Both the position numbers and the translations under genes were made by a program. This document shows positions 1-6,066 of a DNA stretch of 30,236 nucleotides, in pieces. The notes beneath the pieces were generated by a model. It did not search any database, was not told the origin of the DNA, and was given only the letters and a program-made list of their open reading frames with translations. This DNA is from a virus, in IMG/VR virus record IMGVR_UViG_3300034198_012058, positions 1 through 30,236 of that record. One strand, written 5' to 3'. Each line of letters begins with the position of its first letter. Positions within the stretch are counted from its first letter, which is position 1.

Positions 1-42
1 CTGCACCTTCTATCGGTTGATATAAAACCCAAAAATAAATAG

Positions 43-69
43 AGGAGTTCTAAAAGGACTCCTTTTTTT
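43..69 (+). terminator. Rho-independent terminator
   Basis: An 8-bp stem (AGGAGTTC with GGACTCCT, one G-T pair) with loop TAAAA is followed by seven T. It presumably ends transcription of a gene lying left of the window. All three plus-strand frames stop within the first 42 bases, so only a few codons of that gene could be present, and its frame cannot be decided. Confidence 0.85.
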
Positions 70-163
70 ATGCTCCTCATCCTCCTGTTCTTCCAACTCT
101 TCGGAGTGTTCCTCTTTCTAATGTCTCTATTGTGAAATAAATATCAATAAGTCGCAAGCACTT

Positions 164-532
164 ATGGTTCCCTTACATTCGCCTAAGGATTACGTGTTTA
201 ACCTTCATACAACATCTAAAAGTGAAGCAAAACGATTGTGGAGACGAAATATAAAAGATGCTTGGAACAACGAATGTGCTTATTGTAGATCAGAAGAAAA
301 TATTACACTAGACCATATCCTTCCTCAGTGTAAAGGTGGTTTAGATATCAAAACCAATGTGGTGGCATGTTGCCATTCATGTAATCAATCTAAGGGACAT
401 ACTCCTTGGGAGGAATGGTATTATAATCAAGAGTTTTTTTCTGAAGAGAATTGTAAAAAAATTAAAAACTGGATGAAACCAGAAGCTCCATCTAATTTAT
501 ATCGATATCCTCCAAGAAGAAAAATTAATTGA
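164..532 (+). CDS. HNH endonuclease, 122 aa
   Basis: Small free-standing HNH nuclease. Seen: a first Cys pair (CAYC, about residues 39-42), then LDHILPQCKGG (His and Asp of the HNH core), an Asn in KTNVVACC, and a second zinc pair in CCHSCNQSKG. This order, C-x2-C ... DHI.P...GG ... N ... C-x2-CN.SK, is the HNH/McrA-type zinc-bound fold, which cleaves DNA with a divalent metal. Such enzymes are common in T4-like phages as homing or nicking nucleases. The ATG at 164 is the first ATG in the frame; no Shine-Dalgarno sequence is seen. A T4-late-like AATAAATA lies at 136-143. The tail of the protein is basic (PPRRKIN). No intron or split host gene is visible around it, so a homing role is only inference. 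Confidence 0.85.
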   Translation: MVPLHSPKDYVFNLHTTSKSEAKRLWRRNIKDAWNNECAYCRSEENITLDHILPQCKGGLDIKTNVVACCHSCNQSKGHTPWEEWYYNQEFFSEENCKKIKNWMKPEAPSNLYRYPPRRKIN

Positions 533-533
533 A

Positions 534-704
534 ATGATTGATGAAAAAACACCGTACAAATTAGATGAAATTATTCGAGACACTTGGCCAAATCTTTATA
601 GACCTTTTAAAGATTTTAAACCACCATCAAAATATTTGAAATCAGATTTCTTACCATCGCCCAAAGTACTTGACAAATCTCTTAAAATCACCTACAATAC
701 GTAG
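534..704 (+). CDS. Hypothetical protein, 56 aa
   Basis: Small ORF whose ATG follows the HNH gene stop (TGA at 530-532) by one base, suggesting translational coupling. It starts MIDEKTPYKLDEIIRDTWPN and is rich in Lys, Pro and aromatic residues; no family was recognised. Its last codons and TAG stop (702-704) lie inside the stem of the next terminator, and the promoter of the next gene overlaps its 3' end. That tight packing argues that the ORF boundary is real. Confidence 0.6.
   Translation: MIDEKTPYKLDEIIRDTWPNLYRPFKDFKPPSKYLKSDFLPSPKVLDKSLKITYNT
670..698 (+). promoter_or_regulatory. Sigma70-type promoter inside gene end and terminator
   Basis: TTGACA at 670-675, a 17-base spacer and TACAAT at 693-698. 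The -10 box falls in the left arm and loop of the terminator at 684-717. Predicted transcription starts near 705, beyond the left arm, so the new RNA cannot form that hairpin. It would drive the 222-aa gene at 724. Confidence 0.75.
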
Positions 705-717
705 GTGATTTTTTTTA
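684..717 (+). terminator. Rho-independent terminator overlapping a promoter
   Basis: A perfect stem (AAAATCACCTAC at 684-695 with its complement at 701-712), loop AATAC, and a T run to 717. It ends the HNH/56-aa unit and shares bases with the promoter at 670-698. Confidence 0.88.
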
Positions 718-723
718 TTGAAT

Positions 724-1392
724 ATGACAAAATATAAAGTTTGGATTAGCTGTGGCGATAGCCCATGGCACAGAACTTATTTCAATGAATTGGGTGCTGT
801 TCAACTACATAAAGAACAAATAGAAAAATACTTTTCTTTTGATGAAAATGGAGATATTGAATTTGATGCAGATATTTTATCTGAAGAAATAAACCGCGAT
901 TGGGATGATTCAGAAAGAGATTTTCCTACGTGGGATACTATTACTGATGGATGCATTTGTTGGGGTCCAGATTCAGCAGATCAAAACATCGGGGTTTGTT
1001 TAGCAGATGACGAAGAAAATCAAATTTGGATGAAATCAATTACAGAACTTCCATATTATACAAAAGAAGATATTGAAGAAGGTCTTCCAGAAGATGAAGA
1101 ATATAAAGGACCTTTTGCTAGAATTCATTATGAAATGGATAATACAGAAGGTGTTTGGATTTTTTATAATTCTTATGAACGTGGTAGTTATATTGGTGAG
1201 TTGGAATTGCCTGACGACGAAGAATTCGATTCATCTAAACTGGTTGTAACTCTTAATGAAGTTGCCGAATGTTGGACTATTGTATCTGGAATTGAATATG
1301 ATGGAGAGGATATATATTGCGATGGAGATACGATTGGTAAAGGAATTGATTGGTATGTTTACTACAAAGGAGAATTGAAGGATTTTAATTAA
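724..1392 (+). CDS. Acidic hypothetical protein, 222 aa
   Basis: Start taken at the ATG at 724; a TTG two codons upstream (718) is less likely. The protein is strongly acidic, with runs such as DDEEN, EDIEEGLPEDEE and PDDEEFDSS, and contains several Trp-rich stretches (WISCGDSPWHRTYF, CICWGPDS, EGVWIFYNSYERGSY). No signal peptide or membrane segment is seen. No family was recognised. It is the first gene after the promoter at 670-698, with a leader of about 19 bases and no clear Shine-Dalgarno sequence, and is followed one base later by glutaredoxin. Acidity and position suggest an early protein, perhaps binding a host partner or mimicking DNA, but this is speculation. Confidence 0.7.
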   Translation: MTKYKVWISCGDSPWHRTYFNELGAVQLHKEQIEKYFSFDENGDIEFDADILSEEINRDWDDSERDFPTWDTITDGCICWGPDSADQNIGVCLADDEENQIWMKSITELPYYTKEDIEEGLPEDEEYKGPFARIHYEMDNTEGVWIFYNSYERGSYIGELELPDDEEFDSSKLVVTLNEVAECWTIVSGIEYDGEDIYCDGDTIGKGIDWYVYYKGELKDFN

Positions 1393-1393
1393 A

Positions 1394-1648
1394 ATGGAAA
1401 TAATAATTTATAAAGTATCTGGATGTTCATACTGTGTAAAAATTGAAGAACTTATGCATAGGGCAAATGTTCAATACAAAACAGTTCATGTCGGAAAAGA
1501 TATTAGTAGAAATGAATTTTCTTCTATGTACCCTAATGCCACAGGGTTTCCTTATACTATAATAGATGGGAATCCTGTGGGTGGATTAGTCGATGTAGTA
1601 AAATTATTTGTAGAAAAAAAATTAGTTTCGTCTAAAAAAAATGAATGA
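1394..1648 (+). CDS. grx: Glutaredoxin
   Basis: 84-aa thiol-disulfide oxidoreductase of the thioredoxin fold. Seen: an N-terminal beta strand (MEIIIYKVSG), the dithiol active site CSYC at about residues 11-14, the cis-Pro strand GFPYTIIDG around residue 50, and a Gly-Gly (VGG) leading into the last helix; this is the full glutaredoxin layout at normal length. Phage glutaredoxins are thought to supply electrons to ribonucleotide reductase for dNTP synthesis; no reductase gene lies in this window. The ATG lies one base after the previous stop, and its own end overlaps the next small ORF by 8 bases. Confidence 0.93.
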   Translation: MEIIIYKVSGCSYCVKIEELMHRANVQYKTVHVGKDISRNEFSSMYPNATGFPYTIIDGNPVGGLVDVVKLFVEKKLVSSKKNE

Positions 1649-1805
1649 ACAAACTGGAATAAATAGAGGTATGGAGCTAATGCTCAGGAGGGAAATTAAA
1701 AAATCTAATAAAAAACAATTTCTAATAGAAAAAACAATTTCTTTCCTAAGCAAAAAATATACTATAAAATTTGAATTTACATGGGAAGGACAAAAAAACC
1801 TGTAG
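1641..1805 (+). CDS. Small basic hypothetical protein, 54 aa
   Basis: ORF starting MNEQTGINRGMELMLRREIK, with its ATG overlapping the end of glutaredoxin. It is basic (many Lys and Arg) with an amphipathic start and a beta-like end (YTIKFEFTWEG). The N-terminal pattern resembles small proteins I remember from other T4-like cyanophages, but no function is known to me. It ends 15 bases before the next gene. Confidence 0.65.
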   Translation: MNEQTGINRGMELMLRREIKKSNKKQFLIEKTISFLSKKYTIKFEFTWEGQKNL

Positions 1806-1820
1806 TAATAGGAGAAACAA

Positions 1821-2051
1821 ATGTCTATCTCAGTAGTATTATTTTTTTCTGCATTTTTTATGATTCTTTGTTTGATGGTAGGACTTATGATTGGGTGGAC
1901 ATTAAATGAGTTTGCTTATAATTATTTGATTAAACCTAACACAGTTCAATTTCATCCCGAAATGTATGATGAAGATGGTATTTGGATTAACGAAGAACTT
2001 TTGTCAGTTAGATTTGTGGACGAAGATGAATTTGAAGACGAAGAGGAATAA
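1821..2051 (+). CDS. Small membrane protein, 76 aa
   Basis: A strong Shine-Dalgarno sequence (AGGAG) precedes the ATG. Residues about 4-28 form one hydrophobic transmembrane segment (VVLFFSAFFMILCLMVGLMIGW). The remainder is hydrophilic and ends in a very acidic tail (DEDEFEDEEE). Likely a single-pass inner-membrane peptide with an acidic soluble tail. No family recognised. It sits in the early operon between the glutaredoxin unit and RNase H. Confidence 0.75.
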   Translation: MSISVVLFFSAFFMILCLMVGLMIGWTLNEFAYNYLIKPNTVQFHPEMYDEDGIWINEELLSVRFVDEDEFEDEEE

Positions 2052-2057
2052 AATTAA

Positions 2058-2921
2058 ATGATTATTATTGATATGAATCAGATTATGATATCAAATCTGA
2101 TGATGCAGATAAAAAATAAAGAAATGGACGAAGATCTTGTTCGTCATATGGTACTCTCTAGTTTAAGAGCATATGAAAAACAATTTGAATCTGAATATGG
2201 TGAAGTTGTTTTAGCATATGATTCTAAACATTATTGGAGAAAAATTCATTTTAGTTTTTATAAACAAAATAGAAAAAAAGATCGAGAAAAATCTTCTCAC
2301 GATTGGAAATCTATATTTGAATTATTAAATAAAATAAGAGATGAAATAAAATTATATTTTCCATATAAAGTTGTCGAAGTAGATGGAGCAGAAGCAGATG
2401 ATGTTGTTTCTGTTTTGTGTAAAAATAAATCTAAAGAAAAAATATTGATTCTTTCGGGAGATAAAGATTTTATTCAGTTACAAAAATATCCTGGAGTAAA
2501 ACAATATAATCCAGCTACCAAATCTTATATTTTTTCTGATGATCCTTATATGTTTATAAAAGAACATATAATAAGGGGCGATAAATCAGATGGGATACCA
2601 AATATTTTATCTAAAGATGATGTATTTGTTTCTGGAGAAAGACAAAAGCCCATAAGCCAGAAAAAAATTTCCAAATGGTTGGAGACAGAGCCTTCTAAAT
2701 TTTGTGAAACGGAAGAACAATATAGAAATTATTGTAGAAATAAAGTTTTAATTGATTTTGATTGCATACCAGAAGAGATAGAAAATAAAATACTAGAAGA
2801 ATATAGTTCTATAAATATAGGTGAGAAAAAACTACCATTAGATTATTTTTCTAAACATAAATTGAATGACTTAATGCAAGATTATTTTTTTCGTACTAAT
2901 AAATCGCCATTTGAAAAATGA
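2058..2921 (+). CDS. rnh: RNase H (T4 Rnh-like 5' nuclease)
   Basis: 287-aa FEN-family 5'-to-3' nuclease that removes RNA primers from lagging-strand fragments. Seen: N-terminal acidic metal site IIIDMNQ, LAYDS (second Asp), a basic arch region (YKQNRKKDREKS), the central EVDGAEADDVVS cluster of acidic ligands, ILSGDKDFIQL (next Asp pair), and RGDKSDGIPNIL, which starts the helix-hairpin-helix region. Length is slightly below T4 Rnh (about 305 aa). The stop overlaps the next start by 4 bases (ATGA). In T4, rnh also lies close to gene 33 and gene 32; here the order is kept but other genes have been inserted between. Confidence 0.95.
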   Translation: MIIIDMNQIMISNLMMQIKNKEMDEDLVRHMVLSSLRAYEKQFESEYGEVVLAYDSKHYWRKIHFSFYKQNRKKDREKSSHDWKSIFELLNKIRDEIKLYFPYKVVEVDGAEADDVVSVLCKNKSKEKILILSGDKDFIQLQKYPGVKQYNPATKSYIFSDDPYMFIKEHIIRGDKSDGIPNILSKDDVFVSGERQKPISQKKISKWLETEPSKFCETEEQYRNYCRNKVLIDFDCIPEEIENKILEEYSSINIGEKKLPLDYFSKHKLNDLMQDYFFRTNKSPFEK

Positions 2922-3349
2922 AACTATTAATTTCCGAAGTATTACAAAAAGTAAGTAATGCTAAAACAAAAGCAGAAAAAATAAATCTGCTTAATCAATA
3001 TAATACCCCAGCACTAAGAGCTATACTCATTGCAAATTTTGACGAAAGTGTTGTTTCAGTTCTTCCTGAAGGTGAAGTACCATTTGTTGTAAATGATGCA
3101 CCTAAAGGAACTGAACATACTGTTTTGGAAAAAGAATATCGTCGCCTTTATGTTTTCTTTAAGGGCGGTTCATCTTTGAGACAAGCTCAACGTGAAAATC
3201 TTTTTATACAAATGTTAGAAGGATTGCATGAAGAAGAAGCTCAAGTTTTAATTTTAGTTAAAGATAAAGAATTGGGCAAAAGATATAAAATTACTAGAGC
3301 ATGTGTAGAAGAAGCTTTCCCTCAAATTAAATGGGGTGGTCGTTCTTGA
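2918..3349 (+). CDS. Conserved T4-like phage protein (DUF6433-like), 143 aa
   Basis: A mostly helical soluble protein. Its start (MKLLISEVLQKVSNAKTKAE), the block VLPEGEVPF, the middle LEKEYRRLYVFFKGG, and the end IKWGGRS match my memory of a conserved protein of marine T4-like phages filed as DUF6433. Function unknown. It overlaps rnh by 4 bases at its start and the following gene at its end, consistent with one early operon. No catalytic motif or membrane segment seen. Confidence 0.8.
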   Translation: MKLLISEVLQKVSNAKTKAEKINLLNQYNTPALRAILIANFDESVVSVLPEGEVPFVVNDAPKGTEHTVLEKEYRRLYVFFKGGSSLRQAQRENLFIQMLEGLHEEEAQVLILVKDKELGKRYKITRACVEEAFPQIKWGGRS

Positions 3350-3606
3350 AGATTACTATACTTCACGAGAAGTGTGAAAAAAAATTAGCTGATGATCGAA
3401 CACTTCCATATAATGCTTTTTTGGTAACATATGAAATAAACAATAATATAAATTATGATATTGTAACTTGCAATAAAAGGGCTGACATATTTGATTATTA
3501 TTGGGATCGTTACAGAGAAGGATTAAAATCTTTTAAACAAACTGAAGGACGTGTTAATCCAAGGCTTTGGCCCAATGAGAAAAAAACTGAAAAAAAGAAA
3601 AAATAA
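3346..3606 (+). CDS. Conserved hypothetical protein, 86 aa
   Basis: The frame is open from an ATG at 3331, but the TTG at 3346, which overlaps the previous stop as TTGA, gives the N-terminus KITILHEKCEKKLADD that I expect from cyanophage relatives; the longer ATG form (91 aa) cannot be excluded. Seen: an alpha/beta stretch, ATCN-like VTCNKRADIFDYYWDRYREG, the segment TEGRVNPRLWP, and a Lys-rich tail. No function recognised. The stop (3604-3606) is immediately followed by the speD ATG. Confidence 0.72.
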   Translation: MKITILHEKCEKKLADDRTLPYNAFLVTYEINNNINYDIVTCNKRADIFDYYWDRYREGLKSFKQTEGRVNPRLWPNEKKTEKKKK

Positions 3607-3933
3607 ATGGGAAAGCATTACTTATTAAATTTATATGATTGTTCATTGTTTTTATTAAACAATGAAATTTTTCTGTGTAATTTACTTGAAAATGCTGCCG
3701 TATCGTGTGGAGCCCAAGTTTTGCAAACAATGTCACATCAATTTAATCCCCAAGGAGTTACTGCTATTTGTTTACTTTCTGAAAGTCATATTAGCATTCA
3801 TACTTGGCCAGAGAAAGGGGAAGCAGCAGTAGATGTTTTTACATGTGGCGATTCAAATCCAAAAATTGCTTGTGATATGATTATCAAACAGTTACAAGCT
3901 AAAACACACAGAATTGATTATATTGAACGGTAA
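3607..3933 (+). CDS. speD: S-adenosylmethionine decarboxylase proenzyme (SpeD-like)
   Basis: 108-aa bacterial-type SAM decarboxylase, which makes the aminopropyl donor for spermidine synthesis. Seen: the processing site in LLSESHISIHTWPEKG (cleavage between Glu and the second Ser would create the pyruvoyl group), then AAVDVFTCGD with the conserved catalytic Cys, and C-terminal helix residues. Length fits the prokaryotic class of about 110-130 aa. Auxiliary speD genes are known in cyanophages. It starts directly after the preceding stop codon and is the last gene before the promoter at 3952. Confidence 0.93.
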   Translation: MGKHYLLNLYDCSLFLLNNEIFLCNLLENAAVSCGAQVLQTMSHQFNPQGVTAICLLSESHISIHTWPEKGEAAVDVFTCGDSNPKIACDMIIKQLQAKTHRIDYIER

Positions 3934-3951
3934 CATACGATACAAAATTAT

Positions 3952-3981
3952 TTGACTATATACATTGGCGTATGCTATAAT
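3952..3981 (+). promoter_or_regulatory. Sigma70-type promoter of the riboswitch/peptide unit
   Basis: TTGACT at 3952-3957, an 18-base spacer, and a consensus TATAAT at 3976-3981. Transcription should begin near 3988, exactly where the structured leader starts. Confidence 0.85.
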
Positions 3982-3988
3982 ACACCAA

Positions 3989-4072
3989 CGTTCATCCCAT
4001 ATGGGACGGAAGTAAAACGACTAGGAACGGAACGTTCATCCTTTTAGGACGCAACGTTGTTTGAAGGAACGC
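3989..4072 (+). promoter_or_regulatory. Tandem glutamine-riboswitch-like leader (glnA/Downstream-peptide type)
   Basis: Two consecutive domains share one plan: CGTTC opening P1, ATCC..., a short hairpin, GGACG..., and GGAACG closing P1. Copy 1 (3989-4029) has hairpin TCCC-ATAT-GGGA followed by CGGAAGTA. Copy 2 (4033-4072) has TCC-TTTT-AGGA, then a CAAC/GTTG pairing, and ends GAAGGAACGC. From memory, these match the hallmarks of the glnA and Downstream-peptide RNAs, glutamine aptamers found in cyanobacteria and cyanophages, which often occur in tandem and in front of short ORFs. A CTCTTT at 4072-4077 can pair with the AAGGAG Shine-Dalgarno sequence at 4091-4096, suggesting control of translation (inference). 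Copy 1 deviates in its 3' junction (GACTAGGAACG). Confidence 0.75.
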
Positions 4073-4103
4073 TCTTTAACCTAAACAACTAAGGAGAAAA
4101 CCT

Positions 4104-4184
4104 ATGGCACTTATATTAATTAAACAAAAAATGCTGAAGGAGAAGCGCCTCAAAGAGGCACAACTTCATATGGCAATGCGTTAA
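4104..4184 (+). CDS. 26-aa peptide gene downstream of riboswitch-like leader
   Basis: Short ORF with an excellent Shine-Dalgarno sequence (AAGGAG at 4091-4096, seven bases before ATG). The peptide begins MALILIKQKMLKEKRLKEAQ, is basic, and would form one amphipathic helix. It is the only ORF between the promoter/leader and a strong terminator, so it is a dedicated transcription unit. Short ORFs directly after this RNA class are the reason for the name 'Downstream-peptide'. The function of the peptide is unknown. Confidence 0.75.
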   Translation: MALILIKQKMLKEKRLKEAQLHMAMR

Positions 4185-4189
4185 TAACT

Positions 4190-4214
4190 GAGGGGTTGAC
4201 ACCCCTCTTTTTTT
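4190..4214 (+). terminator. Rho-independent terminator carrying a -35 box
   Basis: Stem GAGGGGT/ACCCCTC (7 bp), loop TGAC, then seven T. It lies 5 bases after the 26-aa gene. The loop with its flanking stem bases reads TTGACA, the -35 box of the next promoter. Confidence 0.9.
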
Positions 4215-4224
4215 GTGTTATGAT
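4196..4224 (+). promoter_or_regulatory. Sigma70-type promoter of the thyX unit
   Basis: TTGACA at 4196-4201 (in the terminator loop), a 17-base spacer containing the T run, and TATGAT at 4219-4224. Predicted start near 4231 would serve the ORF at 4248, thyX and downstream genes. Confidence 0.8.
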
Positions 4225-4247
4225 GTGTATAGATCTATTTTGATTAT

Positions 4248-4550
4248 ATGCCATCATTAAAACGGGCTACTAAAATGCTTTCAAAAGCACTAGATAACCC
4301 AAACTACAACCATGATCAATACGTTGAAATTTTGAAACGTCGTCATGAGATTAAAAAACTTCGTAAAAACCTACAAGAATATGAGCGATCAACCCGTGGA
4401 TTTGGATACAAACTTGACTCATCTCTCTATGAATCATCAATCAGTGAAATTGATAACATCGACTCCGAAGGCGGAGGAAGCAATGGCGTACATAGCGAGG
4501 GTGAGCAATCCGAACAATCAGGAAAACCCGAAGATTTCGGGACTACTTAA
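4248..4550 (+). CDS. Hypothetical protein overlapping thyX, 100 aa
   Basis: The first ATG after the promoter at 4196-4224, without a clear Shine-Dalgarno sequence. The first ~60 residues look like a genuine helical basic protein (PSLKRATKMLSKALDNPNYN, then RRHEIKKLRKNLQEYERS). The last ~40 residues lie in a second frame over the thyX start and are Ser/Gly/Glu-rich low complexity (EGGGSNGVHSEGEQSEQ). The overlap with thyX, if thyX starts at 4429, is 122 bases, unusually long for this window. Either the ORF is a true overlapping gene or its 3' part is a chance extension. No family recognised. Confidence 0.55.
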   Translation: MPSLKRATKMLSKALDNPNYNHDQYVEILKRRHEIKKLRKNLQEYERSTRGFGYKLDSSLYESSISEIDNIDSEGGGSNGVHSEGEQSEQSGKPEDFGTT

Positions 4551-5073
4551 ATATTGTATTGAACATGGTCATTGGAGTGTGTTTGAACAAGCACACATGA
4601 CTCTTGAAATTAATACAACCAGGGGTCTTGCTGCACAAATTCTTCGTCACAGAAGCTTTACTTATCAAGAATTTTCTCAGCGATATGCTGATACAAATCT
4701 TTTATCAGAAGAGATTCCTGTACCAGAACTTCGTCGCCAAGATACAAAAAATCGCCAAAACTCTATCGATGATCTTGATACTGAACTTGTAATTGCTTTC
4801 CAACAACGAATTCGAATGTTGTTTGCTGAAGCACAAGAACTATATGATGATATGCTTGATGCTGGAATTGCTAAGGAATGTTCAAGGTTTGTGCTTCCTT
4901 TGGCAGTACCGACAAGAATTTACATGACTGGTTCTGTTCGTTCTTGGATACATTATATAGAATTGCGTTCAGCAAATGGCACTCAAAAAGAGCACATGGA
5001 AATTGCTCAGATGTCTAAGAAAATTTTCTCTACACAATTTCCGACAGTCGCTAATGCTTTGGAGTGGAACTAA
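4429..5073 (+). CDS. thyX: FAD-dependent thymidylate synthase ThyX
   Basis: Makes dTMP from dUMP using methylene-tetrahydrofolate, NADPH and FAD. Seen: the signature RHRSFTYQEFSQRY (ThyX RHR-x7-S motif), GHWSVFEQAHMTLEI, and a C-terminal ELRSANGTQKEHMEIA block with dUMP- and FAD-contacting residues. Start chosen at 4429 (MNHQSVKLITSTPK), giving 214 aa, the usual family length; ATGs at 4345 and 4381 in the same frame would add an N-terminal extension with no family counterpart. Its stop overlaps the next ATG as TAATG. Cyanophages commonly carry thyX rather than T4-type thymidylate synthase. Confidence 0.93.
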   Translation: MNHQSVKLITSTPKAEEAMAYIARVSNPNNQENPKISGLLKYCIEHGHWSVFEQAHMTLEINTTRGLAAQILRHRSFTYQEFSQRYADTNLLSEEIPVPELRRQDTKNRQNSIDDLDTELVIAFQQRIRMLFAEAQELYDDMLDAGIAKECSRFVLPLAVPTRIYMTGSVRSWIHYIELRSANGTQKEHMEIAQMSKKIFSTQFPTVANALEWN

Positions 5074-5312
5074 TGCCTACATATCCTGTTGTACATAAAG
5101 AAACTGGAGAAAAACAAGAACTTTATATGTCGATGTTACAATACGAACAGTGGAAAAAAGACAATCCCGAATGGGATAAAGATTGGACCGCTGGTGTTGC
5201 TGGTGTTGGGGAAGTTGGAGATTGGAGAAATAAAATGGGGAAAACACATCCTGGATGGAATGATATTATGAATAGAGTGTCAAAAATGCCTAGATCACAA
5301 GTGGAGTGGTAA
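5073..5312 (+). CDS. Conserved small protein, 79 aa
   Basis: The ATG overlaps the thyX stop (TAATG), so it is translationally coupled; the GTG at 5064 in the same frame is rejected. It starts MPTYPVVHKETGEKQELYMS and contains DNPEWDKDWTAGVAGVGEVG and KTHPGWNDIM. The N-terminus resembles the start of FmdB-type small regulators (MPTY...), but the Cys pairs of that zinc ribbon are absent here. I recall it as a conserved neighbour of phoH in T4-like cyanophages. Function unknown. Confidence 0.75.
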   Translation: MPTYPVVHKETGEKQELYMSMLQYEQWKKDNPEWDKDWTAGVAGVGEVGDWRNKMGKTHPGWNDIMNRVSKMPRSQVEW

Positions 5313-5313
5313 T

Positions 5314-6066
5314 ATGCCTAGAGCAAGAAAAAGAAATCAACCTGATATTAATGGTATGAGTACCAAACAATTAAAAAGAAGAAAACCAATCAATTATGAT
5401 TATCTTCTAAACATTGAACCTCTTACAGATAACCAACGTGTTATGTTTGAGGAGTATGGTAAAGGCCAAAACTTATTTGTTTATGGAGCTGCAGGTACTG
5501 GTAAAACATTTGTTGCTATGTATCTAGCTCTCCGTGATGTGTTAGATGAAAACACACCATATGAAAAAGTATATGTTGTTCGTTCTCTAGTTGCTACTAG
5601 AGAGATTGGATTCCTTCCTGGAACACATGAAGATAAATCATCCCTTTATCAAATTCCATATAAGAATATGGTAAAGTATATGTTTGAGATGCCAGATGAT
5701 AGTAGCTTTGAAATGCTTTATGAAAACTTAAAACATCAAGAAACAATTTCTTTTTGGTCAACCTCTTTTCTTCGTGGTACTACTTTAGATAAAGCTATTG
5801 TTATTGTAGATGAATGTCAAAATTTAAATTTTCACGAACTTGATTCTATTATTACTCGTGTTGGCGAAGATACTAAGATTATTTTTTGTGGTGATGCTAC
5901 TCAATCTGATCTTCAACGTAATAACGAACGTTCTGGAATTATTGATTTTCAAAAAATTCTTCAGCAAATGAAAGAAGTATCTCTTGTTGAATTTGGTGTT
6001 GAAGATATTGTCCGCTCTGGATTAATTAAATCGTATATCATTGCAAAAATTAATTTGGGTTTATGA
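5314..6066 (+). CDS. phoH: PhoH-like P-loop ATPase
   Basis: 250-aa PhoH family ATPase. Seen: Walker A GAAGTGKT at about residues 58-65, VRSLVATREIGFLPG (PhoH signature after Walker A), Walker B with IVIVDECQN at about residue 165, and the sensor-like FCGDATQSDL. These are the core motifs of the superfamily-1-helicase-like PhoH domain. PhoH is one of the most frequent auxiliary genes in marine phages; it is linked to phosphate stress in Escherichia coli, but its role in phage is unproven. It starts one base after the preceding TAA and overlaps the next gene by 4 bases. Confidence 0.93.
   Translation: MPRARKRNQPDINGMSTKQLKRRKPINYDYLLNIEPLTDNQRVMFEEYGKGQNLFVYGAAGTGKTFVAMYLALRDVLDENTPYEKVYVVRSLVATREIGFLPGTHEDKSSLYQIPYKNMVKYMFEMPDDSSFEMLYENLKHQETISFWSTSFLRGTTLDKAIVIVDECQNLNFHELDSIITRVGEDTKIIFCGDATQSDLQRNNERSGIIDFQKILQQMKEVSLVEFGVEDIVRSGLIKSYIIAKINLGL

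Noticed and set aside
1-42. Possible 3' end of a gene entering from the left
   Set aside because: All three plus frames stop by base 42 (18-20, 23-25, 40-42), and without upstream sequence the true frame cannot be chosen.
70-130. Acidic minus-strand reading frame (EELEEQEDEEH-like)
   Set aside because: No start codon or Shine-Dalgarno sequence and an early stop; likely an effect of the CT-rich plus strand.
1658-1665. AATAAATA late-promoter-like octamer
   Set aside because: Lies inside the 54-aa gene with no late gene following; such AT-rich octamers are expected by chance here.
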